Assembly (NCBI GenBank): GCA_001660395.1
Contig: LXWE01000001.1
Coordinates: 806,001-870,000 of the forward strand
Source of the DNA: Alteromonadaceae bacterium XY-R5
GTDB taxonomy: Bacteria > Pseudomonadota > Gammaproteobacteria > Enterobacterales > Alteromonadaceae
Direction of reading: 5' to 3'
DNA length: 64,000 nt
The notes under the pieces were generated by a model that worked only from the letters and a program-made list of their open reading frames with translations, did not search any database and was not told where the DNA came from. Position 1 is the first letter of the stretch. Every line of letters starts with the position of its first letter. Shown in pieces: positions 61,927-64,000 of the stretch. The position numbers were made by a program, and so were the translations under genes.

Positions 61927-62754
61927 CTATTGCAACAACTGTAATGCAGCTTGTGGACGCTGGTTTGCCTGTCCAAGTACTGTCACACTGGCTTGCTGCA
62001 GAATTTGCCAACGGGTCAGTTCTGCCGTCTCGGAGGCAAAATCTGTATCTTTAATGCGAGATCTTGCCGCTGACACGTTCTCAGAGATGTTACTAAGGTT
62101 ACGAATGGTCGACTGAAAACGGTTTTGAATAGCACCTAAGTCAGCACGTTTAGCATCAATGATAGAGATAGCTTCAGAGACAATCGACATAGCGCGTGAC
62201 GCATCATCCGCCGTTGCAACCGACACATTTACCCCATTGAACAAGCCTGACGCGCCAAAACCACCGGTTCGGGAAATGTTGACACTGATAAACTGACCCG
62301 CATTGGCACCGACAAGAAATTTGGCGGAATAGAATCCATCCAGAATATTAACGCCACCGAACTGCGTCGTTGTAGCGATACGACTAATCTCAAACTTCAA
62401 TGCCGACACTTCTTTTTGTAATGCCAGGCGATCAGATGAGCTATTGATACCATTTTGAGACTGCACGGCCAGCACGCGAATACGTTGTAAAGCGGTGGTC
62501 ATTTCAGCCATGGCACCTTCTGCCGTTTGCGACAGTGAAATACCATCGTTGGCATTACGTACCGCCATGTCTAACCCGTTAATTTGGGTAGTCATGCGGT
62601 TGGAGATTTGCAGACCCGCGGCATCATCTTTTGCACCGTTAATCCGAAAACCTGAAGAAAGACGTTCAAAAGCCGTGTTTAGGCTGATATTTGAATTAAA
62701 CAATTGACGACGCGCGTTCAATGACGACACGTTTGTGCTGACATATAAAGACAT
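61927..62754 (-). CDS. Flagellin, type B (copy B1)
   Basis: The 275-aa type B flagellin has the MSLYVSTN start, [17 protein letters not shown] near 32-48 (type A has NRAADDAAG), and the LQLLQ end. The AKDDAAG variation is shared with B2 only. It starts with TTAGGAG upstream. A long leader with three A-rich-loop hairpins and a sigma-28-like promoter at 62936-62963 precede it. Two type B genes flanked by type A genes indicates local duplication and divergence. Confidence 0.95.
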   Translation of the reverse strand: MSLYVSTNVSSLNARRQLFNSNISLNTAFERLSSGFRINGAKDDAAGLQISNRMTTQINGLDMAVRNANDGISLSQTAEGAMAEMTTALQRIRVLAVQSQNGINSSSDRLALQKEVSALKFEISRIATTTQFGGVNILDGFYSAKFLVGANAGQFISVNISRTGGFGASGLFNGVNVSVATADDASRAMSIVSEAISIIDAKRADLGAIQNRFQSTIRNLSNISENVSAARSRIKDTDFASETAELTRWQILQQASVTVLGQANQRPQAALQLLQ

Positions 62755-62784
62755 AAGTTTCTCCTAACGATTTTTATAAGTTAC

Positions 62785-62884
62785 CGCACGCTTATTTTTG
62801 TTATTTGTTGCGTTGCGATCACACCCCTTGCTGTTATTTTTATTCGGGTGTGTATGCCCCTTGCTTTTATTTTTGTTCGGGCAT
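62785..62884 (-). other. Three tandem stem-loops with A-rich loops in the flagellin B1 leader
   Basis: Read as RNA (minus strand), three hairpins follow one another: AUGCCC / GGGCAU (62854-62884), CACACCC / GGGUGUG (62820-62852), and CGCAACGC / GCGUGCG (62785-62817, one bulge). Their loops are similar and A-rich, for example GAACAAAAAUAAAAGCAAGG. The stems differ in sequence but keep pairing. That is the pattern expected of selected RNA structure. Confidence 0.6.
62824..62881. repeat. Two-copy tandem repeat, period 33, in the B1 leader
   Basis: Two 25-nt units (62824-62848 and 62857-62881) starting CCCCTTGCT and ending TTCGGG are identical at 23 of 25 positions. They make up the loops and one stem arm of the first two leader hairpins. 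Only two copies are clear, with a looser third at 62785-62817. Confidence 0.7.
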
Positions 62885-62935
62885 TCGTCTGGCTGAACTT
62901 GCTTTGATTATTATTTGATCAACCTGACAACTTAG

Positions 62936-62963
62936 TTATCGTTCGGGCAGGAGAAATCCTTTA
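62936..62963 (-). promoter_or_regulatory. Sigma-28-type promoter of flagellin B1
   Basis: On the minus strand: TAAAGGAT, 12 nt, AACGATAA. The -35 matches 6 of 8 and the -10 matches 6 of 8 positions of the consensus, with spacing one base longer. It lies about 180 nt upstream of the B1 start, beyond the leader hairpins and just after the terminator of A1. It is weaker than the A2 promoter. Confidence 0.6.
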
Positions 62964-63015
62964 GAAAAATTTCTAAATAAAAAAATAATCCATATTTTTC
63001 AAAGGCTTGCATGGG

Positions 63016-63044
63016 TAAAAATGGCCGGAGAATTTTCTCCGGCC
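63016..63044 (-). terminator. Rho-independent terminator of flagellin A1
   Basis: On the minus strand a perfect 22-nt palindromic stem (GGCCGGAGAA / TTCTCCGGCC) is followed by ATTTTTA. It lies about 105 nt past the A1 stop at 63150. It separates A1 from the B1 promoter. Confidence 0.85.
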
Positions 63045-63149
63045 CAGCGCTCTTACGTTAGGAGAGAGTGAGCGTAACTCTCAGCTGTTTGGGGCTTATT
63101 AGCGGAACACTACCTCCTGGCTAGAAACTTCCAAACAGTAAAGGAGTTA

Positions 63150-63974
63150 TTAACCCAGCAGAGACAAGGCTGCCTGAGGACGTTGGTTCGCCTGAGACAA
63201 TACAGTAGTACTTGCTTGTTGGATAATCTGGTTACGAGTCAATTCTGCAGTCTCAGTGGCGAAATCTGTATCTTTGATACGAGAGCGAGCTGCTGATACG
63301 TTTTCTGAGATATTGCTCAGGTTACGAATTGTTGACTGGAAACGGTTTTGCAGGGCACCGAGGTCAGCACGGGTTGCACCGATTGTTGAAATCGCAGCGT
63401 CCAGTGATGTCAGTGCAGCAGATGCGTCAGCCGCAGTTGCAACAGACAGGTCGCCGATAGACAAACCTGATGCACCGAAACCACCGCTACGAGACAAGTT
63501 TACAGAGATTGTCTGTCCACCGTTAGCACCTACCAGGAATGCTGCAGAGTAGTTACCAGTCAGCAGGTCAACGCCGGCAAACTGAGTAGTAGAAGCAACA
63601 CGTGAAATTTCAGTTTTCAGTGCAGATACTTCTTTTTGCAGGGCCAAACGGTCAGCAGAGGTATTGATACCGTTCTGAGACTGAACCGCCAACTGACGAA
63701 TACGTTGCAAAGACGTAGTTACTTCGCCTAACGCACCTTCAGCAGTTTGCGTTAATGAAATAGCATCGTTTGCGTTAGAAACCGCCTGATTCAGACCCTG
63801 GATCTGAGACGTCATACGGTCAGTAATTTGAAGACCAGCAGCATCATCCGCCGCACGGTTAATTCTGAAGCCTGAAGACAAACGCTCGAAAGACGTGCCT
63901 AAAGACACAGATGAATTGGCTAATTGACGTTGTGCGTTCAAAGACGACACGTTGGTGTTTACATACAAACCCAT
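63150..63974 (-). CDS. Flagellin, type A (copy A1)
   Basis: The 274-aa flagellin has the start [19 protein letters not shown]1 core [17 protein letters not shown], and end [10 protein letters not shown]. It is almost the same as A2 along its full length, differing by scattered substitutions. The start at 63974 has AGGAGAG upstream; its promoter lies beyond the window edge. It has its own strong terminator, so it is a single-gene transcript and probably a major filament subunit. Confidence 0.96.
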   Translation of the reverse strand: MGLYVNTNVSSLNAQRQLANSSVSLGTSFERLSSGFRINRAADDAAGLQITDRMTSQIQGLNQAVSNANDAISLTQTAEGALGEVTTSLQRIRQLAVQSQNGINTSADRLALQKEVSALKTEISRVASTTQFAGVDLLTGNYSAAFLVGANGGQTISVNLSRSGGFGASGLSIGDLSVATAADASAALTSLDAAISTIGATRADLGALQNRFQSTIRNLSNISENVSAARSRIKDTDFATETAELTRNQIIQQASTTVLSQANQRPQAALSLLG

Positions 63975-64000
63975 TAGATCTCTCCTACACTCTCAGTCCA

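Noticed and set aside
62824-62881. CRISPR-like repeat
   Set aside because: Only two clear units with an 8-nt gap, no cas genes; better explained as leader RNA hairpins.

Overview
The window looks like chromosomal DNA of a marine, polarly flagellated gammaproteobacterium, most likely of the Alteromonadales or a neighbouring order. This is inferred from the protein families and from the flagellin - flaG - fliD - fliS - fliT order; no rRNA or other phylogenetic marker is present. No tRNA, rRNA, CRISPR array, transposase, integrase or origin was recognised.

Layout. 1-7353 holds ordinary, mutually unrelated genes: the start of a GMC oxidoreductase, an unrecognised protein, a TetR regulator with a wax ester synthase/diacylglycerol acyltransferase, an orphan ParA-type ATPase, a DUF445 membrane protein and a patatin phospholipase. 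7360-12898 is a three-gene signalling cluster on the minus strand: a multi-PAS histidine kinase, a single-domain response regulator and a REC-PAS-PAS-GGDEF-EAL protein. 13096-13896 is an orphan divergent flagellin. 14184-17663 is a very large Maf-type (DUF115) flagellin glycosyltransferase on the plus strand, behind a near-consensus sigma-54 promoter.

From 17667 to the end everything is on the minus strand and concerns the flagellar filament and its sugars. Read in the direction of transcription: flagellins A1, B1, B2 and A2 (63974 to 59336), then flaG-fliD-fliS-fliT (59254 to 56577). Next comes a complete pseudaminic acid pathway, pseB-C-F-(GT9)-I-G-H (56447 to 49930). An acyl module follows (acyl carrier protein, SDR, adenylating enzyme, LuxE-like, LuxC-like) and continues into a membrane LTA-synthase-like transferase, a Stealth sugar-phosphate transferase and a GT2 enzyme (49789 to 41205). 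An eight-gene group then encodes a UDP-sulfoquinovose-synthase-like enzyme, glycosyltransferases and GDP-L-fucose synthesis (40939 to 32412). The last unit is a tightly packed 16-gene group with a sigma-28-type promoter (32244 to 17667). It carries GDP-heptose-type activation genes, epimerase/dehydratases, three methyltransferases, two PhyH dioxygenases, a two-subunit TPP-dependent dehydrogenase without E2/E3, a Nudix hydrolase and a large glycosyltransferase.

How it fits together (inference). Pseudaminic acid is made as CMP-Pse and put on flagellin by the Maf transferase. The other genes build unusual nucleotide sugars (fucose, modified heptose, possibly sulfoquinovose) and add methyl, acyl, amide and phosphodiester decorations. 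No flippase, polymerase, lipid-carrier initiating transferase or export ABC transporter is present. That argues for cytoplasmic protein glycosylation rather than an O-antigen or capsule locus. Sigma-28 and sigma-54 promoter matches tie at least parts of the sugar machinery to the flagellar regulon. To the eye, the 14-43 kb part is more AT-rich than the pse/acyl part, which suggests that the island is a mosaic.
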